Shown: one piece after another, positions 47,497 to 58,470 of the stretch
Layout: each line of letters starts with the position of its first letter
Numbering within the stretch: the first letter of the stretch is position 1
NCBI RefSeq assembly: GCF_001641755.2
Contig: NZ_LRFG02000001.1
Coordinates: 744,001-808,000, forward strand
Length of the DNA: 64,000 bases
Direction: 5' to 3'
DNA from: Microbulbifer flavimaris
GTDB taxonomy: Bacteria > Pseudomonadota > Gammaproteobacteria > Pseudomonadales > Cellvibrionaceae
Notes under the pieces: model-generated
What the model was told of the DNA's origin: nothing
The model's database searches: none
What the model saw: only the letters and a program-made list of their open reading frames with translations
Position numbers and translations under genes: made by a program

Positions 47497-48216
47497 TCAG
47501 GAGGAGTGCAGGGACCAGCGGTTGTCACGCAGCAGCTCGGTGGGCTCGAACTCCCGCTTGTAAGCCATCTTCTGGCACTCTTCGATCCAGTAGCCGAGGT
47601 ACAGGCTCGGGAGGCCCAGTCTTCGGGCCCACTCGATTTCATACAGGATGCAGTAGCTACCGAGGCTTCGGCGGGGCTCGTCAGGGTCGAAGAAAGTATA
47701 GATCGCCGAAATTCCCCCCGTGAGAACGTCGGCAACGGCCGTGGCGACCAGGCGCCCCCTGGCCCGGAACTCGATATAGCGGGTACTGCCCCAGGCCGAT
47801 GTCAGGAAGTTGCGGAACTGGTCGCGACTGGGCGGGTACATCTCACCGTCGCGGTGCCGGCGTTCGATATAGCGCGCATAGAGATCGTAATGCTCGTCGG
47901 TATCGATACTGTCCACATGGAAAATGTCCAGGTCGCGGTTCCGTCTCCAGCAGCGACGCTGGCTTCGGTTCGGCACGAACAGGCTGACCGGGACCCGGGC
48001 GGGGATGCAGGCCCGGCAATTGGCGCATTGCGGGCGGTACAGGTAGGCACCGCTGCGCCGGAATCCCAGCTCTGACAGTCGGCCGTACAGCCGCTGGTCG
48101 ATGGGTGTCTGAGGGTCCACAAAAACCGTGGTTGCTTCCTGTTCCGGCAAATAGCCACAGGGGTGGGGCAGGGTGGCCAGCAATCGCACGGAATCCAGCT
48201 GGGAGTAGTTACTCAT
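47497..48216 (-). CDS. bpt: Aspartate/glutamate leucyltransferase (arginyl/leucyl-tRNA-protein transferase family)
   Basis: 239-residue ATE/Bpt enzyme that adds leucine to N-terminal Asp or Glu, making ClpS-readable N-degrons. The N-terminal Cys cluster 'QCANCRACIPARVPV' and 'RRCWRRNRDL' are conserved, as are 'YEIEWARRLGLPSLYLGYWIEECQKMAYKREFEPTELL' and 'TSAWGSTRYIEFRARGRLVATAVADVL'. Its ATG overlaps the aat stop by 8 nt (ATGAGTAA), so the two transferases are translationally coupled. Confidence 0.96.
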   Translation of the reverse strand: MSNYSQLDSVRLLATLPHPCGYLPEQEATTVFVDPQTPIDQRLYGRLSELGFRRSGAYLYRPQCANCRACIPARVPVSLFVPNRSQRRCWRRNRDLDIFHVDSIDTDEHYDLYARYIERRHRDGEMYPPSRDQFRNFLTSAWGSTRYIEFRARGRLVATAVADVLTGGISAIYTFFDPDEPRRSLGSYCILYEIEWARRLGLPSLYLGYWIEECQKMAYKREFEPTELLRDNRWSLHSS

Positions 48217-48928
48217 GGTTCCACGTCACGCTCCAGGGCTCCGGAAATGGTGGCATGGCGATCGCGGACTTCAATTGCCGCTCGAAAGTCGCCCTGGCCA
48301 CCTCCACTGCGCCGAGGCTGGTCAGGTGGGGATTGCTCACCTGGCAGTCGATCATCGGGCAGCCCCACAAGTCTAATTGCCGAACCAGGTAAGCAAAAGC
48401 GACTTTTGACGCATCCGTGACCCGGTGAAACATGGACTCGCCAAAAAACATCCTGCCGATAGCCACCCCATAGAGCCCACCTACCAGCTCCCCCTTTTGC
48501 CAGACTTCCACCGAGTGCGCGTGCCCCAGTCGATGGAGGGCGGCATAGGCACTGCCCATTTCGTCGGTGATCCAGGTCTCGTCGGTATAGGCCCGGGGGG
48601 CCCGGCAGGCGTCAACGACCCGGGAGAAAGCCCGGTCAAAGGTGACGGCGAAGTCGCCCTTTCGCAGGGTTTTGCGCAGGCTGCGCCCGATTCGATATTG
48701 CGCTGGAAAAATCACGCAGCGCGGGGAGGGGCTCCACCAGAGGATGGGCTGATCTTCGGAAAACCAAGGGAAGATACCCCGACGATAGGCGGCGAGCAGC
48801 CACTCGGGCGTCAATTGCCCGCCGATCGCCAGGAGGCCATTCGGGTCAAGCAGGGCGTTTTCAGTGTCTGGAAAGTCGATGTGGTGTTCATCGAGCAGGG
48901 TAAGCCTGCCCCCGGAGTTGCCGCTCAA
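48209..48928 (-). CDS. aat: Leucyl/phenylalanyl-tRNA--protein transferase
   Basis: 239-residue enzyme adding Leu or Phe to N-terminal Lys or Arg. 'FPDTENALLDPNGLLAIGGQLTPEWLLAAYRRGIFPWFSEDQPILWWSPSPRCVIFP' and 'SVEVWQKGELVGGLYGVAIGRMFFGESMFHRVTDASKVAFAYLVRQL' are diagnostic. The start is TTG 48928 with a perfect GGAGGT seven nt upstream. First of the aat-bpt pair; with clpS and clpA it completes the N-end-rule set. Confidence 0.96.
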   Translation of the reverse strand: MSGNSGGRLTLLDEHHIDFPDTENALLDPNGLLAIGGQLTPEWLLAAYRRGIFPWFSEDQPILWWSPSPRCVIFPAQYRIGRSLRKTLRKGDFAVTFDRAFSRVVDACRAPRAYTDETWITDEMGSAYAALHRLGHAHSVEVWQKGELVGGLYGVAIGRMFFGESMFHRVTDASKVAFAYLVRQLDLWGCPMIDCQVSNPHLTSLGAVEVARATFERQLKSAIAMPPFPEPWSVTWNHE

Positions 48929-49015
48929 AGTGCACCTCCGGGGAACCGGTTACCTAGAGGGGGGACATAACCCCGGCTAGCCTCCCCTGGGGCCACAACC
49001 GGGGGATTGGACTCT

Positions 49016-50449
<1,434 letters not shown>

Positions 50450-52792
50450 TTGAAGGCCGACAGCGCAAGCGCTCAGAGCAGCCGGGATACCGGCGCTGAA
50501 CCCGAATCCCTGATTGCCAGATTTCTCCGTGAAGGGGCCCTGATATCGCTCCTCGCTGGAGCGCTCCTGCTCGCCATCAGCCTGCTCAGCTATGACCCGC
50601 AGGACCCGGGCTGGTCTCACACGGGAATGGGCGGCGAGATTCACAATGCTATCGGGCCGACCGGTGCCTGGCTGGCGGATGTCTGCCTGTCTCTACTGGG
50701 CTGGATGGCCTACCTCTTTCCGGTCCTGATCGGATGGCGGGCTGTAGGCATCCTGCGGGATCGCAACGCTCGCTTCCACGGACCGCTGTTTGCCCTGCGG
50801 GTCGCAGGGCTGGTCGTTTTGCTGGTAACTGGTGCGGGCCTCGCAACACTCTGCTTCGCGGAGATGGATCAGCCGCTGCCATTTTCCAATGGCGGTATAG
50901 TCGGCGCCGCCCTGGCGACCTCGTCCGAGGGCAGCCTGGGCTATGTGGGAGCGACCATACTGCTGCTGGCCCTGTTCGCCATCGGGATCACAGTGTTTAC
51001 CGGCCTGTCATGGTTGCGACTGGCGGATGCTATAGGCCGAAACCTGATCGGCTTTATAGGTTGGCTGGGCAACAGGATCCAGCGGGCTCGCCAGCAGCGC
51101 GCCGAGGAACGAGCCGCCCGCGAGGCGATCGTGGTACGCAAAGCGGCAGTGCTGGAAGAGAAGCAACGCACAGCCAAGCGTATTCCTCCCAAGATTGAGC
51201 CGGCGGCCCCGGCCCCGAAGCCCAGCCCCAGAGCCGCCAAGGAGAAGCAGGGAGAGTTGTTCTCCAGCGGCCCTGTGACCGGCAAGTTACCGCCCCTGGA
51301 GCTACTGGATCCGGCGGACCAGAACAAGAAGGCCGGCTTCTCCCGCGAGTCTCTCGAGGCCCTGTCCCGCCTGCTCGAACTCAAGCTAAAGGATTTCGGC
51401 GTAATCGCGGAAGTGGTATCGGTGCTGCCCGGCCCGGTTGTGACCCGCTTCGAGATCCAGCCGGCACCGGGCGTCAAGGTCAGCAAGATCAGCAACCTGG
51501 CCAAGGACCTGGCGCGGTCGCTCGCCGTGATCAGCGTGCGCGTGGTGGAGGTCATTCCCGGCAAGTCCGTGGTGGGCATTGAGATTCCGAACGAGAACCG
51601 GCAGATGGTGCGCCTGACCGAGGTGCTCTCTGCGGATGTGTACGAAAACAGCAAGTCCCGCCTGACGCTGGCGCTGGGGCACGATATCTCCGGCCAGCCG
51701 GTCGTGGCCGACCTGGCGAAGATGCCCCACCTTCTGGTTGCCGGTACTACCGGTTCCGGTAAGTCTGTAGGGATCAACGTCATGCTGTTGAGCCTGCTGT
51801 ACAAGTCGACACCAGAGGAAGTCCGTCTCATCCTGGTTGACCCCAAGATGCTGGAACTCTCCGTGTACGAGGGAATTCCCCACCTGCTCACCCCGGTGAT
51901 CACCGACATGAACGACGCGGCCAATGGCCTGCGCTGGTGTGTGGGGGAGATGGAGCGACGCTATAAGCTGATGGCGGCCATGGGTGTGCGCAACCTGGCG
52001 GGCCTCAACCGCAAGGTCCGTGAAGCTGAGGAGGCAGGTATCCCCCTGACCGACCCGACCTGGCAGCCGGACCCACTGTCGAGTGTGCCCGAGTCCGAGC
52101 AAACCCCACCCAACCTCAAGCCGCTGCCCGCCATTGTTGTGGTCATCGATGAATTTGCCGACATGATGATGATTGTCGGCAAGAAAGTGGAACAGTTGAT
52201 TGCCCGTATTGCCCAGAAAGCCCGGGCCGCCGGGATTCACCTGCTGCTCGCCACCCAGCGGCCGTCCGTGGACGTCATCACTGGCCTGATCAAGGCGAAC
52301 GTACCCACTCGCATCGCTTTCCAGGTCTCATCCAAGGTGGATTCCCGCACGATTCTCGACCAGGGCGGTGCTGAACAGCTACTCGGGCACGGCGACATGC
52401 TGTATCTGCCGCCCGGGAGCGGTGTTCCGGTTCGGGTGCACGGGGCCTTTGTCGACGACCATGAAGTGCACAAGGTGGTCGCTGACTGGTGTCGCCGGGG
52501 CGAGCCGGATTACATCGACGGCATTGTCGATGACAGCAACAACAGTATCCCGGTGCCGGGCATGCAGACCGAGGGTGCCGAGGGTGACGACCCTGAGGCG
52601 GACGCGCTTTACGACGAGGCAGTGGCCTTTGTCACCAAGTCCCGCAAAGCGTCCATCTCGTCAGTGCAGCGCCAGCTGCGTATCGGCTACAACCGGGCAG
52701 CCCGGATTATCGATGCCATGGAAGCGGCCGGTGTCGTGTCTCCCGCTGGGCACAACGGCAACCGCGAGGTGCTGGCGCCACCTCCAGCGTAG
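50450..52792 (+). CDS. ftsK: DNA translocase FtsK
   Basis: 780 residues. Four N-terminal membrane helices (about 30-195) anchor it at the septum; a short basic/Pro-Ala linker (~205-290) replaces the long one of E. coli FtsK (1329). The motor domain has Walker A 'GTTGSGKS' (432-439), '[27 protein letters not shown]' and Walker B '[13 protein letters not shown]'; the gamma winged-helix domain (~715-780, '[30 protein letters not shown]') reads KOPS. It coordinates chromosome dimer resolution with division. TTG start 50450 follows GAGGTAA by about 6 nt. Confidence 0.96.
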   Translation: MKADSASAQSSRDTGAEPESLIARFLREGALISLLAGALLLAISLLSYDPQDPGWSHTGMGGEIHNAIGPTGAWLADVCLSLLGWMAYLFPVLIGWRAVGILRDRNARFHGPLFALRVAGLVVLLVTGAGLATLCFAEMDQPLPFSNGGIVGAALATSSEGSLGYVGATILLLALFAIGITVFTGLSWLRLADAIGRNLIGFIGWLGNRIQRARQQRAEERAAREAIVVRKAAVLEEKQRTAKRIPPKIEPAAPAPKPSPRAAKEKQGELFSSGPVTGKLPPLELLDPADQNKKAGFSRESLEALSRLLELKLKDFGVIAEVVSVLPGPVVTRFEIQPAPGVKVSKISNLAKDLARSLAVISVRVVEVIPGKSVVGIEIPNENRQMVRLTEVLSADVYENSKSRLTLALGHDISGQPVVADLAKMPHLLVAGTTGSGKSVGINVMLLSLLYKSTPEEVRLILVDPKMLELSVYEGIPHLLTPVITDMNDAANGLRWCVGEMERRYKLMAAMGVRNLAGLNRKVREAEEAGIPLTDPTWQPDPLSSVPESEQTPPNLKPLPAIVVVIDEFADMMMIVGKKVEQLIARIAQKARAAGIHLLLATQRPSVDVITGLIKANVPTRIAFQVSSKVDSRTILDQGGAEQLLGHGDMLYLPPGSGVPVRVHGAFVDDHEVHKVVADWCRRGEPDYIDGIVDDSNNSIPVPGMQTEGAEGDDPEADALYDEAVAFVTKSRKASISSVQRQLRIGYNRAARIIDAMEAAGVVSPAGHNGNREVLAPPPA

Positions 52793-52870
52793 ATCGGAGC
52801 CGCCCTATTCAGGCGGAGTTCACGGTCTGCCAACTAGTCTTTAGGGACAGTCCCGAAACGGAAATCAGTG

Positions 52871-53482
52871 ATGAAAAAGTTCTTACGTAACAGCCTGCTG
52901 GCACTGGGCATGGTCTCCGCCGGCGCCCTGGCAGACGCTACCGATGACCTCAGCCGGCTGCTGCAGCCTCTGGGCTCCATTTCCGGAAAATTCCACCAGA
53001 CCCTTATCGACGAGCGCGGTGAAGTGCTGCAAAAAAGCAGCGGCACCTTCTCCGTGCAGCGCCCGGGCAAGCTTCGCTGGGAAACGGGCGAGCCCTTTCC
53101 GCAGCTGCTGGTGACCAATAATCGCAAGCTGTGGTTGTACGATCCGGATCTCGAGCAGGTAACCATCCGACCGGTGGACAATCGCCTCAAGGAAACTCCG
53201 GCCCTGCTGCTCGGCGGCAAGGTGGGTGAAATCCGCAGCTCCTTTGACGTGAGCACCAAAAATGGCAGCTATCAGCTGAGCCCCAAACGCGCTGATGCGC
53301 CCTTCAAGGCAATGGAGATCCGGTTTAGCGACAGGGGCCTTCCTTCGGGCATGACGGTGCGGGATGGCATGGGCCAGACCACGAAGATTAAGTTCAGCAA
53401 GGTGAAGGCCAACCCGAAACTCTCGAACGCCCTGTTCAATTTCAAGCCACCAGCGGGGACGGACATCATTCGCGATGAGTGA
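52871..53482 (+). CDS. lolA: Outer-membrane lipoprotein carrier protein LolA
   Basis: 203-residue periplasmic chaperone carrying lipoproteins from LolCDE to LolB. Signal peptide 1-19 ('FLRNSLLALGMVSAGALA'), mature start 'DATDDLSRLLQPLGSISGKFHQTLIDERGEVLQKSSGTFSVQRPGKLRWET' typical of LolA, and 'PQLLVTNNRKLWLYDPDLEQVTI' of the half-barrel. ATG 52871 is preferred to GTG 52868. It overlaps rarA by 8 nt, and ftsK-lolA-rarA are in the standard order. Confidence 0.96.
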   Translation: MKKFLRNSLLALGMVSAGALADATDDLSRLLQPLGSISGKFHQTLIDERGEVLQKSSGTFSVQRPGKLRWETGEPFPQLLVTNNRKLWLYDPDLEQVTIRPVDNRLKETPALLLGGKVGEIRSSFDVSTKNGSYQLSPKRADAPFKAMEIRFSDRGLPSGMTVRDGMGQTTKIKFSKVKANPKLSNALFNFKPPAGTDIIRDE

Positions 53483-54839
53483 TCTGTTTTCCAGCGAATC
53501 GCGACACCAACCCCTCGCCGCACGCATGCGGCCCGACGCTCTGGCCCAGTATATGGGCCAGACGCATTTGCTGGGGCCGGGCAAGCCATTGCGGGAAGCG
53601 GTGGAGCGCGGACAGCTGCACTCCATGATTCTCTGGGGGCCGCCCGGTGTCGGCAAGACCACCTTTGCCCGGCTGCTGGCAAAAGAATGCGATGCCCGGT
53701 TCGCGACCCTGTCGGCAGTACTTGCGGGCGTCAAGGAGATTCGCCAGGCGGTGGCGGAGGCCCAGCAGCACAGTGCCCAGTACGGGCGCGGGACGATCCT
53801 GTTCGTCGATGAGGTCCACCGTTTCAATAAAGCGCAGCAGGACGCCTTTCTTCCCTATGTGGAAGAGGGGACGGTGACATTCGTCGGCGCCACCACAGAG
53901 AACCCCGCCTTCGAACTCAACAATGCGTTGTTGTCCCGCTGCCGGGTGTATTTGCTGAGAAACCTCTCTGAGGAAGAATTGCTGGGCCTTCTTCGCCGCG
54001 CTCTCGAGGAGGATGAGATCCTCTCCGCGCGGGAGGTTGCCATTGAAGAGGGCACGCTCGAAAAACTGGCCAGGGCGGCCGATGGCGACGCCCGCAGTGC
54101 CCTGAACCTGCTCGAAATCGCCTTTGACCTGGCCACAGAACAGGATGGGCAGTGGCGCATCGACGAATCCGTGCTGACGGAAGTCCTGAGTGCCGACGTG
54201 CGTCGTTTCGACAAGGGCGGCGATCATTTCTACGATCAGATCTCCGCATTGCACAAGGCCGTACGGGGCTCCGATCCCGATGCCGCTTTATACTGGTTCG
54301 CGCGCATGGTGGATGGCGGTTGCGACCCCCTGTACATCGCAAGGAGGGCGGTTCGCATGGCCAGCGAAGACATTGGCAATGCGGATCCCCGCGGCCTGCA
54401 GATCGCGCTCAGCGCCTGGGATGTGCAGGAGCGGCTTGGCAGTCCGGAAGGGGAACTGGCTATTGCTCAGGCCATCGCGTACCTGGCAGTGGCTCCAAAG
54501 AGTAACGCGGTTTACACCGCCTACAAGCGCGTCTTGGCCGACATCCGCAGGGAGCCGAGCTACGAGGTGCCCGTACATCTTCGCAATGCGCCCACCAAGC
54601 TGGCCAAGAGCCTCTCTCACGGTGCCGAGTACCGCTACGCGCACGATGAGCCCGATGCCTTTGCCGCTGGCGAGAATTATCTTCCGGAGCAAATCTCGAC
54701 CCGGAGCTATTACCATCCGGTGCCGCGGGGCCTGGAGCTCAAGATCGGAGAGAAGCTGGACAATCTCCGCAAGCTGAACCAGGAGAGCCCGCAGCAGCGC
54801 TATTCGTCGGACAAGAACCTACAAAAAAAAGCACAGTAG
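53475..54839 (+). CDS. rarA: Replication-associated recombination protein A (RarA/MgsA AAA+ ATPase)
   Basis: 454-residue AAA+ protein related to clamp loaders, acting at stalled forks. 'LAARMRPDALAQYMGQTHLLGPGKPLREAVERGQLHSMILWGPPGVGKTTFARLLA' contains Walker A, 'ILFVDEVHRFNKAQQDAFLPYVEEGTVTFVGATTENPAFELNNALLSRCRVYLL' Walker B, sensor 1 and the Arg finger. The C-terminal tetramerisation domain includes 'RRAVRMASEDIGNADPRGLQIALSAWD'. It starts inside the end of lolA; crcB follows at 36 bp, so lolA-rarA-crcB-serS may be one operon. Confidence 0.97.
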   Translation: MSDLFSSESRHQPLAARMRPDALAQYMGQTHLLGPGKPLREAVERGQLHSMILWGPPGVGKTTFARLLAKECDARFATLSAVLAGVKEIRQAVAEAQQHSAQYGRGTILFVDEVHRFNKAQQDAFLPYVEEGTVTFVGATTENPAFELNNALLSRCRVYLLRNLSEEELLGLLRRALEEDEILSAREVAIEEGTLEKLARAADGDARSALNLLEIAFDLATEQDGQWRIDESVLTEVLSADVRRFDKGGDHFYDQISALHKAVRGSDPDAALYWFARMVDGGCDPLYIARRAVRMASEDIGNADPRGLQIALSAWDVQERLGSPEGELAIAQAIAYLAVAPKSNAVYTAYKRVLADIRREPSYEVPVHLRNAPTKLAKSLSHGAEYRYAHDEPDAFAAGENYLPEQISTRSYYHPVPRGLELKIGEKLDNLRKLNQESPQQRYSSDKNLQKKAQ

Positions 54840-54875
54840 CGCCCGCCGGCAAGTGCGGCGGGGCAGGGGGACACA

Positions 54876-55250
54876 ATGCAGTGGGTCGCAATCGCTGTGG
54901 GTGGCGCTATCGGCGCAATCCTTCGCCACCTGATTACGGTCTGGAGTTACCCGGTCTTCAATGGCAAGTTCCCATTGGGCACCCTGATCGTCAACGTCAC
55001 GGGCTCCTTCCTGATCGGGGTCGCCTACGTCATGATCGTCGATCGGGGGCTGCTCTCCCCGGAATGGCGCCTGCTGCTGATGACCGGCCTGTTCGGCGCC
55101 CTCACAACCTTTTCTACCTTCTCGCTGGAAAGCCTGTTGTTGTGGCACAATGACCAGCCCCTGATGGCGCTTGCCTACATTTTGATCAGCCTGGTGCTCT
55201 GCCTGGCTGCCACCGGCGCGGCCATCGCCCTGACCATGAAATATTTATAA
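54876..55250 (+). CDS. crcB: Fluoride ion channel CrcB/Fluc
   Basis: 124-residue dual-topology membrane protein with four helices that exports fluoride. 'GGAIGAILRHLITVW', 'FPLGTLIVNVTGSFLIGV' and 'GLFGALTTFSTFSLESLLL' include the conserved Asn and the Phe box (TFSTFS). CAGGGGG precedes the ATG. There is no room for a fluoride riboswitch in the 36 bp after rarA. serS follows 17 bp downstream. Confidence 0.95.
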   Translation: MQWVAIAVGGAIGAILRHLITVWSYPVFNGKFPLGTLIVNVTGSFLIGVAYVMIVDRGLLSPEWRLLLMTGLFGALTTFSTFSLESLLLWHNDQPLMALAYILISLVLCLAATGAAIALTMKYL

Positions 55251-55258
55251 TGCGGTAA

Positions 55259-56557
<1,299 letters not shown>

Positions 56558-56698
56558 GACGGACCGGATTTCCCGCGCTAATCAATCCGTGGAAGCACTG
56601 ATACAGCCGGCTGTCCCTCGCCGGGACTAGCGGCTGCTCAGTGCAGCCCGTCAGTTTTGCCTGGGCCGCCCGCGGCTAAATCATGGAGACCCCGCTCC

Positions 56699-58081
56699 GT
56701 GCGATACCTACCGCTCGCTTTTGATGTCCGCGATCGCCCCTGCCTGATCATCGGCGGTGGCGCTATCGCCACCCGTAAAGCCCGCCTGCTGCGCAAGGGT
56801 GGGGCACGCCTGATTGTGGTCGCACCTGAAGTCGGCGAAGAGCTCAGGGGATTGATCCGGGAAAGCGGCGGCCAGCTGTTCCAGACACGTTACCGGGAGG
56901 AGTTTCTCGCTGCCGGTGAGCTGGTTATCGCTGCCACCTCCGATTCGTCGGTAAACGCACAGGTATCCCGGGATGCACAGGCTCGGCGTCTGCCGATCAA
57001 CGCTGTGGATGCCCCGGCTCTCTGCACATTCACCTTCCCTTCGATCGTTGAACGCGGTCCTATCTCCATCGGCATCAGTAGCGGTGGAGCGGCGCCGGTA
57101 CTCGCGCGCGGCATTCGCGCGCAGCTGGAGGCTCTGTTGTCGCCGAGACTTGGTGAACTCGCCAACCTCGCGGCAGGAATGCGCGATGCGGTCAAAAAGG
57201 CCATGCCGGAAAGCGCGAGACGCGGCTTCTGGGAGTGGGTGTTTTCCGGCCCCGTTGCCGCGGAGGTGGAAGCGGGCAGGGTGAGGGAGGGGGAGCGCGT
57301 GCTGGCCGATGCCCTGGGACGACCCGATACGGTTTCCTCAGGTCGGGGTGAAGTCTACCTGGTAGGCGGGGGTCCCGGAGATCCCGACCTACTGACTTTT
57401 CGCGCGCTGCGGTTGATGCAGCGGGCAGATGTGGTGCTCTACGATCGACTTGTCTCAGACCAGGTGCTGGAGCTGGTGCGTCGCGATGCAGAGCGCATTT
57501 ATGTTGGCAAGAAAAAGCAATTTCACTCTGTACCCCAGGACGATATCAATCAACGCCTTGTCGATCTGGCCCTGGAGGGCAAAAAAGTACTGCGCCTGAA
57601 GGGGGGCGATCCGTTTATTTTCGGCCGCGGCGGTGAGGAGATCGACCGGCTCGCTGACGCGGGAGTACCATTTCAGGTTGTGCCCGGTATTACCGCTGCT
57701 TCCGGGTGTGCCAGCTACGCCGGAATCCCGCTCACCCATCGGGATCACGCCCAATCAGTGCGGTTTATTACCGGTCACCTGAAGGAAGGGGAGCTTCATC
57801 TGCCCTGGAGTGAACTGGCCAGTCCGGGCCAGACCCTGGTCTTTTATATGGGGCTCACCGGTCTGGCGACGATCTGCCGGGAATTGGCAGAGCATGGCCT
57901 CCCGGCTTCGACGCCGGCCGCACTGGTAGAAAAAGGGACTACCCGCGAGCAACGCGTGGTCGTGGGCGACTTGACTTCACTGCCACAGCTCGCTGAAGAG
58001 AAATCTGTCGAGGCGCCGGCACTGACGATCGTTGGCGGGGTAGTTGACCTGCACAGAAAGTTGAGCTGGTTTAAACCCTGA
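56699..58081 (+). CDS. cysG: Siroheme synthase CysG (trifunctional)
   Basis: 460 residues. The N-terminal ~115 residues form the NAD-dependent precorrin-2 dehydrogenase/ferrochelatase domain ('[41 protein letters not shown]'), with a dimerisation part to ~210; the C-terminal ~245 form the uroporphyrinogen-III methyltransferase ('[35 protein letters not shown]', '[16 protein letters not shown]', '[22 protein letters not shown]'). It makes siroheme for sulfite and nitrite reductases, in line with cysB elsewhere in the window. GTG 56699 (GGAGAC ~9 nt) matches the E. coli start. Confidence 0.96.
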   Translation: MRYLPLAFDVRDRPCLIIGGGAIATRKARLLRKGGARLIVVAPEVGEELRGLIRESGGQLFQTRYREEFLAAGELVIAATSDSSVNAQVSRDAQARRLPINAVDAPALCTFTFPSIVERGPISIGISSGGAAPVLARGIRAQLEALLSPRLGELANLAAGMRDAVKKAMPESARRGFWEWVFSGPVAAEVEAGRVREGERVLADALGRPDTVSSGRGEVYLVGGGPGDPDLLTFRALRLMQRADVVLYDRLVSDQVLELVRRDAERIYVGKKKQFHSVPQDDINQRLVDLALEGKKVLRLKGGDPFIFGRGGEEIDRLADAGVPFQVVPGITAASGCASYAGIPLTHRDHAQSVRFITGHLKEGELHLPWSELASPGQTLVFYMGLTGLATICRELAEHGLPASTPAALVEKGTTREQRVVVGDLTSLPQLAEEKSVEAPALTIVGGVVDLHRKLSWFKP

Positions 58082-58138
58082 CTTTGCCGCCGCTCACCGC
58101 CAGGTCCGCATCTATACTGCATTGGAAGCGAGAAAGCG

Positions 58139-58411
58139 GTGTGGATTATGTGGCTGGCCTGGATCCGGTTTTATTGCACACTTTTAGTGCGCACTTTCCT
58201 CCCCAGGGAAAGTGAAATCTGCGTGCCAGATCCCGAGGACTCTCACACCCGGCGTTATACCCGCCGCTATCGTCACAAACAGGGCTGGGTGAAGAGACTC
58301 TGGATCGTCGCAGGGGTCTTGATGCTGTGCTTCCCGCTACTGCCTGTCGTGTTGCCCCTGGGGCTTTTCACTTCTTTCATCTCCTTCGCCATTCTCGACG
58401 AGACCGCGTGA
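58139..58411 (+). CDS. Small conserved-looking membrane protein, unknown function
   Basis: 90 residues. An amphipathic/hydrophobic N-terminus ('WLAWIRFYCTLLVRTFL'), a charged middle with tandem Arg/Tyr ('RRYTRRYRHKQGWVKRL'), and one or two membrane helices at about 53-85 ('LWIVAGVLMLCFPLLPVVLPLGLFTSFISFAIL'). GTG 58139 is the longest start; ATG 58148 is equally possible. It lies 57 bp after cysG on the same strand and 59 bp from the convergent acylase gene. I do not recognise the family. Confidence 0.6.
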   Translation: MWIMWLAWIRFYCTLLVRTFLPRESEICVPDPEDSHTRRYTRRYRHKQGWVKRLWIVAGVLMLCFPLLPVVLPLGLFTSFISFAILDETA

Positions 58412-58470
58412 AAGACCCGCAGACGTTGAAAGTCAGGCGGCTGCTGGCGCGGCAAGCCGCGCCGCTGCCA

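Noticed and set aside
46993..48075. 360-codon plus-strand frame across the clpA end, infA and bpt
   Set aside because: It crosses a strong terminator and is antisense to infA and bpt, which are certain.
54840..54875. Fluoride riboswitch before crcB
   Set aside because: Only 36 bp separate rarA and crcB, too short for the aptamer.
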